This document shows, piece after piece, positions 10,362-19,448 of a stretch of 64,000 nucleotides of DNA. The translations under genes were made by a program, and so were the position numbers. The number at the start of each line of letters is the position of its first letter. Position 1 is the stretch's first letter. Under the pieces are notes generated by a model, which had not been told where the DNA came from, made no database searches, and saw only the letters and a program-made list of their open reading frames with translations. This stretch comes from Lachancea kluyveri NRRL Y-12651 (Eukaryota; Ascomycota; Saccharomycetes; Saccharomycetales; Saccharomycetaceae), in NCBI GenBank assembly GCA_000149225.2, contig CM000693.1, forward strand, positions 1,054,001-1,118,000, in the 5' to 3' direction.

Positions 10362-10561
10362 AATCTAGCTTTCGGAACTCATATAATAAAAAAACTTAAA
10401 GATTTTACAAAACTTTTAAAATAAAAAATTTTTAATAGTATATAGCAAAATTAACAAAAATAATAAATAAAGTACAAACTACTATAAAATATATACAAAT
10501 TTTTAAATAAAAAATACAAAAATATTTTATTGTAAAAATTTTGTTTTTAAAATCATGTGAC
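10362..10561 (-). other. CEN: Point centromere (CDEI-CDEII-CDEIII)
   Basis: Read on the minus strand: GTCACATG (10554-10561) fits CDEI (RTCACRTG, the Cbf1 site). About 170 bp follows that is about 90% A+T (10384-10553, roughly 16 G/C bases), fitting CDEII. Then a block contains GTTCCGAAA (centred on 10370-10378), with the CCG core bound by the CBF3 complex in CDEIII. Position agrees: it lies between the YLR001C homolog and DNM1, exactly where CEN12 sits in S. cerevisiae. The CDEII is about twice the S. cerevisiae length (78-86 bp) and resembles the roughly 160-bp CDEII of Kluyveromyces. CDEIII outside the CCGAA core matches the consensus only partly. Confidence 0.85.
10554..10561 (-). promoter_or_regulatory. 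CDEI / Cbf1 site
   Basis: GTCACATG on the minus strand matches the RTCACRTG consensus perfectly and directly borders the A+T-rich CDEII. Confidence 0.8.
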
Positions 10562-11360
10562 ATATTATGTAATGCTTTTAGAGATTAACAATCAATAAAC
10601 TGTATTTTAGCATGGTAATTAGACTATTCAGCCTGGTTGCGCTTATTGAATACAAACATATTTTTCTAGTATCTAGCAATTACACCACTGGAATTGAGCT
10701 AATGCTTTTTTATGCCACTTGAGGTTTTGTTTATGCTTTTTTCGTCGATAGAATTGACTCTTGTAGATACGCAGGAATTTTTCTTTTTTTCCACGCATTA
10801 AAAAATTAAACTTACAGGGAAGAGGAGTGTGGATACAAAATAGAAAAAACTTATCATCTTTCGTTAGAAGATCTTTTATTAATTAATCTAAGAGTGTTTT
10901 CTTTCGATATTTGATCCTACTTTCTAATGTATATTTTTAAGTAGTACAAATATGACTACTCTTAAAATTTTTCGGCATCAACATACACACACGTTAATCG
11001 GCAGCTACTGAAAACAGCTGTAAATTTTTTAATCATACATATTCAGTGTCACACACAACTTTTGCGTAAAAAGCGATATACACTGAGTAACTCATTCTGG
11101 ATAACCCGTTACTCGCTGGATACTTGCTTATGTAGGCAGTAGAGAATATTAACCCTCGAAACGGGTTGTATTTTTATAGTCACATGACGTATGTCAGGTG
11201 AGATACCATTTTGCGAACCGAAAAATTACAGTCGAAACGTCGAAATTACCGACATGTTGCCTTATGTTAAATCACATACATTATTCAGAGTACACGAGAG
11301 TTTTCTGCGCCTGAGATGAGAAAGTTTACTGGGGCTATAAAGTAGCAGTCAAAAATTAGA
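10562..11360. other. Right pericentromere, no gene seen
   Basis: About 800 bp of A+T-rich sequence just right of CDEI with no ORF worth calling, no tRNA-like A/B boxes and no direct-repeat ends that would mark an LTR. Confidence 0.5.
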
Positions 11361-13590
11361 GTCATATTCTAAGCAAAAAATTGGGAGGATTTCAACTTAC
11401 ATGAGACAGGAGTCACTGAACCTTACTCAGGTGTGTCAGAAATCATTGCGCCATTTAGAACTTTATTAGGTGAGTTTGTCATTATAAGAATCTGTTCTAC
11501 TAATTTCATGCGACAGATAACAAAGTATGCTTAAAATCCTTGTTATTAAAATGCACAACAGGTTTCAACACTGGTCAATTTGTTAGGTGTTTGAAAATTC
11601 TTATAGTGTTGGATTTTTAAAGCCAGTGCACGGTGCCAAACAGCTAACTTATTAATGCCGACCCCTTTGTTGGAAAGAAAACTATACAAAACAGAAGGTC
11701 TAGATTGGCACATGAAGAACTTTGGTTGTGATTAGCAGTTGAAAACAGCGTGCGACTGTTTTTTTCACTCCTGAAGGCTTTGCAAGTTAGAGATAACATG
11801 ACAGCTTCTTTGATTCTCACTTTAAAGCTATCTTTCTAAGATGTCGACAATTCTTACTATATCACTGTTGCAAAATGTAGATTACATGTTGCAAAATCCG
11901 CTGAATCACATGCTTTTACGTTTCCTGCTGTGATGAGTGTACCTCTACTCACTAGAAGTCTTTCAATTGACCTGCTGCTGGTGGCACGGTTTACTGAGAA
12001 ACTAGCTCAAGTTTTTTTGTACTGTTATTTTGTGACGATTGGTCCAGCAGACCGTCTTGTCTATACACTGCTCCTCAAATGATCACACCGAACTAAGGTA
12101 TACTATTTTATCAAGGAATAAATATTAGCTTTGTGTAACTCGAAAATTGTACAGTAGAGAGGTATCGAGAACTGATTTCAGATAAAATCGACAAATCCTC
12201 CCTCAGTGAGTTGGCCACTGATTTTGTGATTGACAACGTAAATTTCATACTTGCATTAACGCAGGTTTTTCGGGATAGGCTTCCATCACTTTTAGACGGC
12301 CACTGTTATATGGGCTGCATGGTCCGCGATATCAGCCTCGTTCCCAATCTCTAGGAGAGTGCTAGCTTGCCACAGGTATGGCTTTTAGAGGATTCTGGAG
12401 AGATTGAGGATGGCAAGGAGAGATGTTGAAGAAAATCACATAGAAATTTATTCCGGAATCAAAGGGTGGTACAGGTAAAACTGCTAATAGTCATTTAGAG
12501 GTGAGTTGGAATTTTACTGACACGTTGGAACATGCTAAAATCTATAACCCTTCAGAACTAAATTCTGAAACTTTGAGTACACTTCGTCATAAAAGCTACA
12601 AGACGCCTAAAAATTTGGTATACGCTGGAAGTCTGTGACGGAAAACCGGGGAATACATGTTCACTAGAAGGGATTTTTGGCTGTATAAACTAATACATGG
12701 TTTATTCAATCACATCAAAGGTATCGGAGGTTAAAAAAAAATAAATAAGGTATCCTAAGGAACTAAGGAACCTATAAGAGGTTTTGCTAGAGCAGCATTT
12801 TGGGAAGGCCATAAATCTGTGTGATTAATTTCTCCGAGACCGGGTAGAACATTGTATACCTAATTTTGTAATTAGTCCTAAAAGTAAGAACTGAACTAGA
12901 AAAGTTCCTAGAACTTTGTGTTGAGGCTGGAAACAAATTTGACAGGTTATTACACACTGATTTCTCAAGTATCCATACTCTCAAAGATCGCTCTTCCGCT
13001 TTGGGTACTGAATTAGAACTGTTTGCGTCCAAATGACTAAATATCCACTATCACGGGAATTGGTAGGTCACGTAGAGGTACAGCACTATTTCTTACTTGA
13101 AGTAAATGTAAAAATTTCCTAACGGAGCAGAGTTAAAACTAAAGCATGACCGTGGCATAAGGGGAATGGAGTACTAAAGGTGGTCCCGCTATTAGCTTCC
13201 CCTGTTTACCACATAAAAAGGTGATGTTTTGAAGATCCGTGTGTCGCCGTGAGGTTGTGTAAAAAGTGCTTAGTATATGCTTGGGCGAAAATCTTTTGGA
13301 CAGCGATCGCCTGTCAAGCTCTTCCGAATGCAGTGCTGACGAACCGGGACTATGGAAGGAGAGAATAAATATGGGTCTATAAACATCCTCCGATTCAATG
13401 CATTGCTTCGTCAAATACAGTCAGATATATTGGATGCTTGATTGTAGACCTGAATAAGAAAAGGCTAAGTTCGTTAGGGAACACAGGTCCACGCATAAAT
13501 CGAAATTAGGTTTGCTGGATACAACACTTTCTGAGAATACTATAACAATTGGATGGTGTGGGCAAACGTAAGAATTTGATGACTAAGTAA
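11361..13590 (+). pseudogene. Possible decayed coding region, family unrecognised
   Basis: Several plus-strand stretches translate into protein-like sequence without being an intact gene, for example 'NWEDFNLHETGVTEPYSG' near 11.38 kb, 'DFVIDNVNFILALTQVFRD' near 12.2 kb, 'EYMFTRRDFWLYKLIHGL' near 12.65 kb and 'ELEKFLELCVEAGNKFDR' near 12.9 kb. They follow one another on the same strand over about 2.2 kb, interrupted many times. I recognise no family. In 62% A+T sequence, stretches of 50-60 open codons also arise by chance, so the evidence is the same-strand clustering and composition only. It could be a dead host gene beside the centromere, a dead mobile element, or simply non-coding DNA. Confidence 0.3.
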
Positions 13591-14069
13591 AGATAACGAT
13601 GACATAAGAGAATTTCGTACAATTTCAGTGCGGAAAGTCTCTACACAGCTTGTGATTTAAATAGGTAAACATACAGATTTTAAGACATTTTACATTAAGT
13701 TTGTAAGAGCCGTAAAATATTGGTTTGTATTTAGTGGTCCTGTTTCATTGTAATCCACATTACTGAAATTGCTTTTTTGTCACATTTCTCTACCTAAACA
13801 TAAACAAAGAGTATATCACCGTAAAACGCGACTATATTTTTGTTTATGTCTATAAATTATAGTAGTTGGAAATCATGTACGTTTCAATAAGGCTTACATT
13901 GGTTGGTAGCCGTTGTTGTTGGCCTTACAGTAAAACTAGTAATTTTTATTTGATCTTCTATCCGTTGTATCATATCGAAGATTAAATAAATACCCACAGT
14001 AAAAGCTGAGAGTGGGTAGTTTTTCAACTATGTACATATATATTTATGCAGATCGTGTGCAGGTTGCAA
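13591..14069. other. Intergenic: DNM1 3' flank with a candidate replication-origin match
   Basis: About 480 bp, A+T rich. The minus strand at 13794-13804 reads GTTTATGTTTA, 10 of 11 to the S. cerevisiae ARS consensus. No gene is seen. Confidence 0.35.
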
Positions 14070-16391
14070 TTACAAGATATCACCAATAATGTTAGAAGCT
14101 TCCTTATAGGTCTCGAGTAACTTGACACATTTGTCCCTATCTTGTGCAAGTGTTTGATCTTCCATTAATAAATCCTCAAACAATGCTTCCTTGTACAACT
14201 TTGTGACCAGCCTGTTTTGGACACTTTCTTTAGAAAAGTTCACCAACAAACACATAACCGCTTTAGGAATTTGGTCTTGAATCATCTCCCTAACGATACT
14301 GAAATACGAAACAATCAATCTCCTGATTAGTTCACATTCCAACTCTTCTCTTTCGGTCAACTCAGGTTGTAGACCCTCAACTTTCTCATCCGTAGGTTCC
14401 TGAATTTGGAGATTTTGGAAACCCATAATTTGCTGCTCTTGCTCTTGGTCTGGATTTAGCACCATACCAGCATGCTTTTTGCCAATACTACCTGGTTGTC
14501 CTACTCTTTGTTGATCCTTTCCAAAAAAGTAATTTAAGAAAGAATCCTTTGAGTGCTTCATGTCCTGATCTTCGTCCTCGGAGTCGCTGTCACTAGTTGC
14601 TGTAGAGTCCGAATCAACTTTAGGAGCTGTGTTAGGTGTGTTTTCTAACTCAAGCCTTTTCATCATTTCAGTCTTTGCTACTTCTTGTTCGCGTTGCTGT
14701 TGCCTCTTTAAAGCTTGGTGCTTCTTTTTTCGTGTTTGAACGATATCTGACATTGCATCAGTAGCGCTTAGAAAATTAGGATGGTTGGTGTTAATATAAG
14801 CCCTGTGGATATCAATCAAACTTTCGACATAGGTACGAGTTGGGCCCAACCTTTCTCTCAATAGCTCACTAACGACTTCAATTAATTTGGACTGTAGCCT
14901 TGGATATCTAGCAAGCTCTGGCGAGCCACAGTTATGGCAAATTTTCATTAGTTCCTCATAAACCAACTCAACGCATCGTTGCGAGGGATCCAACAATAGC
15001 TTTATTTGCGGCTTCACTAATAGATCAAAGGCAAGCTCTGGTACAAATAGCGAGGGCCTTGGGCCAGTAGAGTTTCTAATAGCAGTCCTGATATCACTTG
15101 TTGACAGATTGGATGTCGGATTAATAGATTTTAAAGAACTACCAAAAATGCTATTGTAGATGTAGTAAATCCTTGCACCACCACATAGTTCTTTAGTGCT
15201 AATCTCAGAAGACGTACCTTCGATAGAGGAAATGAAATTGGTGGCAAATTTGTTCATTAGTTGTAGAACCAAACCGGCTCTATTCTCCCCAGTAATTATC
15301 CCAGTATCCCCGTACGTGGCTAGCTCTTGCTCTGTTTGACCAATTAAGGTATTCAATCTAGCTTTAATGTCAGGCAATTTATCTCTTATGTGATTCATCA
15401 ATGTTTGGTTCAACAGCTTGGCCAAATAGCGAGTACCGCATCTAGTAGAAATCGTTCTGTAAACAGGATGTCTGCTAAAGAACTCTTCCTCGTTGTCCAA
15501 TGCTTCGTCTACAGTTTTGTTCAGTTGAATATCTTGTTGAGAACGGTTAACTATACCAACAAATCCTAATTTCAAAGGATATAGTTTCCCAGAAAGGATG
15601 TCAAGAGCGTTTGTGCCAGAATCCATTAAATCCAATTTGGTTATGACACCAATCGTCCTTTTTCCAAGTGGATCGACTTCCCTTGCCAGTTTCAAAGATT
15701 CTGAATTGACCAAATCGACATTTGCAGGTGAAACAGCCAAAATAATGCAGTTGGGCTTGGCCACGTATTCCAAGATTAAGTTTTTAATCTGTTTTTCAAT
15801 ATCCGGTGGTTGCTCTCCAATTGGCACCTTAGTGATACCTGGCAAATCAATCAGAGTCAAATTAAGAACACGCGGAGAGAAAACCTTGAGATTAATCGGG
15901 ATCCTGCTGATACCTTTATTCTTACCTGCGATTCTGGCTGTCTCATTTTCGATTTCTTGTCTGATCTCCTTAAAGTCATAGAAGCGACGACCTGGAATAT
16001 GCAGAAATTCACCCCATTCATCTTGAAATTGAGGTTTGTAATTTGAGTTCTTGCGCAAGTGATCTTCCAATGTCATTTCGTTTGGTTCTCGCTCTGAAAC
16101 CGGAGAGGGAGAGGGAGAGGGAGAGGGAGAAACAGAGTTGGAATAATTATGAATCAAAGGAGAATCCTCAGGAATATTGTTCAACTGCAATACCAACGGC
16201 CTTCTGGTGACAATACCAGTCCCTCTTGGTAAGAAATCTCTACCGACCAAGGTTTCCAAAATCGAGGACTTCCCTGAGGATTGAGAGCCAATTACTGCTA
16301 GAACTGGAAGATCCAAAGTGTCGATGCCCGCGTCGTACATGACATCTTGCAGCTTATTTGCTGTAGGTATCAAATCCTCCAAGCTGGCCAT
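14070..16391 (-). CDS. DNM1: Dynamin-related GTPase Dnm1 (mitochondrial and peroxisomal fission)
   Basis: A 773-codon ORF (S. cerevisiae Dnm1 is 757). The GTPase domain has the P-loop 'GSQSSGKSS' (about residues 35-43), switch II 'DLPG' and the G4 motif 'TKLD'. A species-variable insert within the GTPase domain here contains Ser-Pro repeats. The dynamin middle domain follows, then the Gln/Asp-rich variable insert B (about 570-665) and a C-terminal GTPase effector domain. It polymerises on mitochondria and peroxisomes with Fis1/Mdv1-type adaptors to drive fission. It is the first intact gene right of the centromere, as in S. cerevisiae (YLL001W). Confidence 0.97.
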   Translation of the reverse strand: MASLEDLIPTANKLQDVMYDAGIDTLDLPVLAVIGSQSSGKSSILETLVGRDFLPRGTGIVTRRPLVLQLNNIPEDSPLIHNYSNSVSPSPSPSPSPVSEREPNEMTLEDHLRKNSNYKPQFQDEWGEFLHIPGRRFYDFKEIRQEIENETARIAGKNKGISRIPINLKVFSPRVLNLTLIDLPGITKVPIGEQPPDIEKQIKNLILEYVAKPNCIILAVSPANVDLVNSESLKLAREVDPLGKRTIGVITKLDLMDSGTNALDILSGKLYPLKLGFVGIVNRSQQDIQLNKTVDEALDNEEEFFSRHPVYRTISTRCGTRYLAKLLNQTLMNHIRDKLPDIKARLNTLIGQTEQELATYGDTGIITGENRAGLVLQLMNKFATNFISSIEGTSSEISTKELCGGARIYYIYNSIFGSSLKSINPTSNLSTSDIRTAIRNSTGPRPSLFVPELAFDLLVKPQIKLLLDPSQRCVELVYEELMKICHNCGSPELARYPRLQSKLIEVVSELLRERLGPTRTYVESLIDIHRAYINTNHPNFLSATDAMSDIVQTRKKKHQALKRQQQREQEVAKTEMMKRLELENTPNTAPKVDSDSTATSDSDSEDEDQDMKHSKDSFLNYFFGKDQQRVGQPGSIGKKHAGMVLNPDQEQEQQIMGFQNLQIQEPTDEKVEGLQPELTEREELECELIRRLIVSYFSIVREMIQDQIPKAVMCLLVNFSKESVQNRLVTKLYKEALFEDLLMEDQTLAQDRDKCVKLLETYKEASNIIGDIL
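16102..16130. repeat. Coding hexanucleotide repeat (Ser-Pro run in DNM1)
   Basis: Nearly perfect tandem GGAGAG units on the plus strand encode the SPSPSPSPSP run in the GTPase-domain insert on the minus strand. The high unit identity suggests recent slippage. Confidence 0.8.
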
Positions 16392-16926
16392 TCTTTTTCT
16401 TTTTGCACAACGACTGTCTCAGATGTGTGGTAGATCAAGTTTTGCCACGCCAACGGCATTCCATTTTGTATGGTTTTCACGACGAAAAGCAAACAGACCG
16501 AAAAATTTGGTCCAATCAGATCTCGCTATTCATAATAAATTAAGAATAACCAGAAAAATAATAGTTTCCCCAAAAGCACCTACACATTGAAACATACGCG
16601 CAAAACTTCACTATCAACAGAAGAACATATTGAAGCTAATAATGTGTGTAATATTAATTTTTCATAGTTTCCAGGCTTCCGCTTTGGGTCTTTAGCAGAG
16701 GCAATAAGCAGCCGATTGGGGGAACAATTACTCCATGTAGTGTGTTGAGACAAATGTCCGATACGGACACCGTTGGACCAAGTTGACACTTTACTATTTT
16801 ATAAATGTGCTTAGATCCGATTGCAGGATATAGTTCATAAAGTGTCTCTAGAAACTTCAATAATTTTGTCCAATGGAAAAAAAACTCTACGAGGGCAGAT
16901 TGTTGTTTGTAGTTACGATTAGATAT
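16392..16926. other. Intergenic: DNM1 promoter and RTT109 3' flank
   Basis: About 535 bp. Two overlapping minus-strand ORFs of about 68 codons (16580-16860) lack family signatures and one depends on a non-ATG start, so no gene is called. Confidence 0.5.
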
Positions 16927-18261
16927 CTATTTGTTCTTGGGCTTTTTACGTATCATGGTGTTTAAGTTGTTCACAACTGGCCTTTTTATGGTTAGCACAT
17001 TGACTACCTTCTCCTCCTTATCCGTGGCCCGGTTTTTTGAAATCAGTTTTGAATCCGGTGTCAATTGCATCGTCCCCTGTACCGTGATCATCCTTTTTGC
17101 CATTCTTATTTCGAGAAAATCTTTCAAATTCATATGAGCATCTAGTGCACCTTCTTCTGTGCTATATACTTCACCGGTGATGTAACTTTTGATTTTGTTG
17201 AATCCTTTCTTGGACAAGGGAATAATAGTTTCATCTTCTGATGGCCTATAGATCGGAGTATTGGTAATTAGCCCGCTGACGCCGATTACGGATACAGTCA
17301 CCCCCAATCTGAACTCTTGACGTGCTTGTAATTCTGTCCAAAATGCGGATAGTCTCGTCGTTTTTGCTCTGCTTTCTTCTACCAAGTGCTCGAGAAACCT
17401 AGATTTGGGGTCATCAGGGAATACTGGGATTTTATAAACTGCAATGTCCTGTGGAGAGCCCATGAATATATCACCCACTTTCCAATCTGTAAATCTCACC
17501 TTTCTAAAATAGTTTCGAATAACAGAATTATCTTCGCCTGGAATTTGAAGTCTTGCTTCTGTGTCAGAGTCAAAGTTTTCACAGACTAATTCATCCACGA
17601 TCGATAGCCACCATTTTAATAATTTCTCACCGCTGAGAATGTGCTTCCCTGGGTTTTTAGAAGAAGCAGCAAACAGGTACTGAGGCTCGGCCCTAGTGAA
17701 CAAACAGATTTTTGTTACCAGAGGTGAATAACTGCATTTGAATTTCACGTACAGGTCTTTATCGTTAATATACGTTTGGTTGTGCACATTATTCGCGACT
17801 CGTTGTGATAAAATATTAAGAGCACGTTTGGAAGTGGTGGATGCAGTAATTAAATCGCTTGAACTCTTCAATTTCCTCTTTATGGGTTTAACCCTTTCTA
17901 GGTAGTAACTAGCATCAATCGCTAGCAAATATTGTAGGATGGTTTTGGTGACGGCATGTATGCTTACCTTGGTATCGCAGTACCCATTGGTATCTGCCTT
18001 AGAAATGAAAATCAACTTTTCTAGAGATTTCCTTGTGTCATCAATAGTGATATAAACGTATATTTCAAGAGCAAAGAAAACCTTTTCATTGTAGCTCAGT
18101 GAGAAGAAGTGTTGCGTTTTTACAGTGGTTTTGGAGTGAATATCTTGCCGAGTCTTTGGCGTAACGAGTGAGTGCGTTTGCTTGGGGAAGCTTTGAAGAT
18201 GAACTAGCGAAAACTTCTTCCCATCTGGGATGACTTTGGATAACAGTTCTTGTAAGAACAT
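16927..18261 (-). CDS. RTT109: Histone H3-K56 acetyltransferase Rtt109
   Basis: A 444-codon ORF (436 in S. cerevisiae, YLL002W). Matching blocks include 'TVKTQHFFSL', 'FISKADTNGYCDTKVS', 'KICLFTRAEPQYLF', 'GEKLLKWW' and 'FPDDPKSRF'. The last contains the Asp-Asp pair and the auto-acetylated Lys corresponding to D287/D288/K290. The fungal-specific p300-like HAT fold acetylates H3 K56 (with Asf1) and K9/K27 (with Vps75) on new histones during replication. The Lys-rich C-terminal tail matches the family. The start is the ATG giving 'MFLQELLSKVIPDG', colinear with the S. cerevisiae N-terminus; a second ATG just upstream is in another frame. Confidence 0.95.
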   Translation of the reverse strand: MFLQELLSKVIPDGKKFSLVHLQSFPKQTHSLVTPKTRQDIHSKTTVKTQHFFSLSYNEKVFFALEIYVYITIDDTRKSLEKLIFISKADTNGYCDTKVSIHAVTKTILQYLLAIDASYYLERVKPIKRKLKSSSDLITASTTSKRALNILSQRVANNVHNQTYINDKDLYVKFKCSYSPLVTKICLFTRAEPQYLFAASSKNPGKHILSGEKLLKWWLSIVDELVCENFDSDTEARLQIPGEDNSVIRNYFRKVRFTDWKVGDIFMGSPQDIAVYKIPVFPDDPKSRFLEHLVEESRAKTTRLSAFWTELQARQEFRLGVTVSVIGVSGLITNTPIYRPSEDETIIPLSKKGFNKIKSYITGEVYSTEEGALDAHMNLKDFLEIRMAKRMITVQGTMQLTPDSKLISKNRATDKEEKVVNVLTIKRPVVNNLNTMIRKKPKNK

Positions 18262-18401
18262 CCCTATCGCTGAACATGAATCAGGTAAGCACCCACCAAG
18301 CAGTCTAAAATTCTGTTCTCAAATCAGGGTTTAAGCGCATGATGTACGAGTACTTCGAGATATGCTTTACGCTATATAAAATTCATCCATGACTACATAG
18401 T

Positions 18402-19129
18402 TTACAAATTTTCATATTCATCTGGATAGAAAACCAGACGTTCAACACCGTCCTTAGTTAAAACAACCATCCTGATAACACCACCCGATGAGCCATCCCA
18501 TTTAATAGCCTGTGATAGGGAATGTTTGATAAAGTCTATAGTTTCTTCTTTGGTCATGCCTTCTTTAAAGTTCTTGTCACAATAACCGTAAATAAAAGTG
18601 GAGCCAGAACCCGCAATAGCGTAATTTTGTTTGTGGATGGAACCTCCTAGTGGTATACTGTACACTTCACCCTTATTTTTTTCATCGTAACCAGCAACAA
18701 TAATACCAGCAGTTAAATTATCCTTATTTTCATAGCACAGAGTCTTGAAAACAGATGCTGCGGTCTTTGTGGAGGGTTCACCGTATTGTGAATCATACAA
18801 TTCTAAATGGTACTGAACAATATCGGCAACTGCCTGGGTGTCAGCTGCAGAACCAGATCTGCAGCACCAAATCTTATCATGAACCCTAGTCAACTTGTCT
18901 GTAACACGGTTTGCAATATATGCACCTGTAGTAGTACGGGAGTCAGCACCCAATATCACACCATCTTTAAAGGTCACTGCCATACTGATTTCAACAGAGG
19001 TTAGTAAAAAAGGAGCGTCGGATAGAGAGATGGAAAAAACCATGGTTAAAATAGTAATACTTACATGGAGGTACCTAAACTAACCTCACCTTTCTTTAGA
19101 TGATTGACATCCACTTGAATACCGTTCAT
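18402..19129 (-). CDS. PRE3: 20S proteasome beta-1 subunit Pre3 (spliced)
   Basis: Two exons: 19065-19129 (21 codons plus two bases) and 18402-18984, joined across an 80-bp intron to give 215 residues, exactly the S. cerevisiae Pre3 (YJL001W) length. Exon 1 encodes MNGIQVDVNHLKKGEVSLG plus the mature N-terminal Thr. The propeptide is cleaved after Gly19, exposing catalytic Thr20 of the caspase-like active site. The body is typical beta-1 ('ILGADSRTTTGAYIANRVTD', 'GSSGGVIRMVVLT'). Reading exon 2 into the intron would give a false N-terminus without the catalytic Thr. A PACE element and a Reb1 site lie upstream. Confidence 0.97.
18985..19064 (-). other. PRE3 spliceosomal intron
   Basis: An 80-bp intron with 5' splice site GTAAGT (19059-19064), an exact TACTAAC branch point (19000-19006) and 3' splice site CAG (18985-18987). 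It interrupts the Ile codon two residues after the catalytic Thr. S. cerevisiae PRE3 has an intron at the equivalent place. Confidence 0.95.
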
Positions 19130-19188
19130 GATCTTGTGCGTTGGAAATAGGGTCGATATATAGGATATACAAGAAGCGCTGAATACTA

Positions 19189-19197
19189 TTTGCCACC
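19189..19197 (-). promoter_or_regulatory. PACE element (Rpn4 site) upstream of PRE3
   Basis: GGTGGCAAA on the minus strand is a perfect proteasome-associated control element, about 60 bp upstream of the PRE3 start codon. In S. cerevisiae Rpn4 binds it to coordinate proteasome genes. Confidence 0.85.
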
Positions 19198-19233
19198 GAA
19201 AATATTGACGCCCTTGAGAGTACCATAAGTGTC

Positions 19234-19240
19234 CGGGTAA
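19234..19240 (+). promoter_or_regulatory. Reb1 site in the PRE3 promoter
   Basis: CGGGTAA matches the Reb1 core, about 105 bp upstream of PRE3 and next to the PACE element. Reb1 is a general regulatory factor that clears nucleosomes. The rest of the 319-bp intergenic region shows nothing else that I can support. Confidence 0.6.
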
Positions 19241-19448
19241 TACAAAACAAGCTCAATAATGTGTGGACACGTACGTTGACAATGATTCAAGTCTGTTATA
19301 AAGCTATTTAACTTATCAGCATTTTCTCTAAAATCATAGCGTTTACTCTCACCAGTCTATGAAAGCAGTCTATGCACCGTTACCAACCTTATGTAGATCC
19401 TATACGTTGGATAAACCTGTCTACACATTTCTACCAAGTTTACGAAGT

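Noticed and set aside
12787-13032. 81-codon minus-strand ORF in the pericentromere
   Set aside because: It is antisense to the more protein-like plus-strand fragment and has no family signature.
13139-13414. 91-codon minus-strand ORF in the pericentromere
   Set aside because: It has no recognisable features, and an ORF of this size in 62% A+T DNA is plausible by chance. The plus strand of the same interval reads no worse.
9941-14069. Pericentromeric stretch as an LTR-element remnant
   Set aside because: No flanking direct repeats, no primer-binding site and no reverse-transcriptase or integrase-like motif were seen, so no element of that kind is claimed.
16580-16860. Two overlapping ORFs downstream of RTT109
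   Set aside because: They lie in two frames, one with only a non-ATG start, and lack any motif; treated as intergenic.
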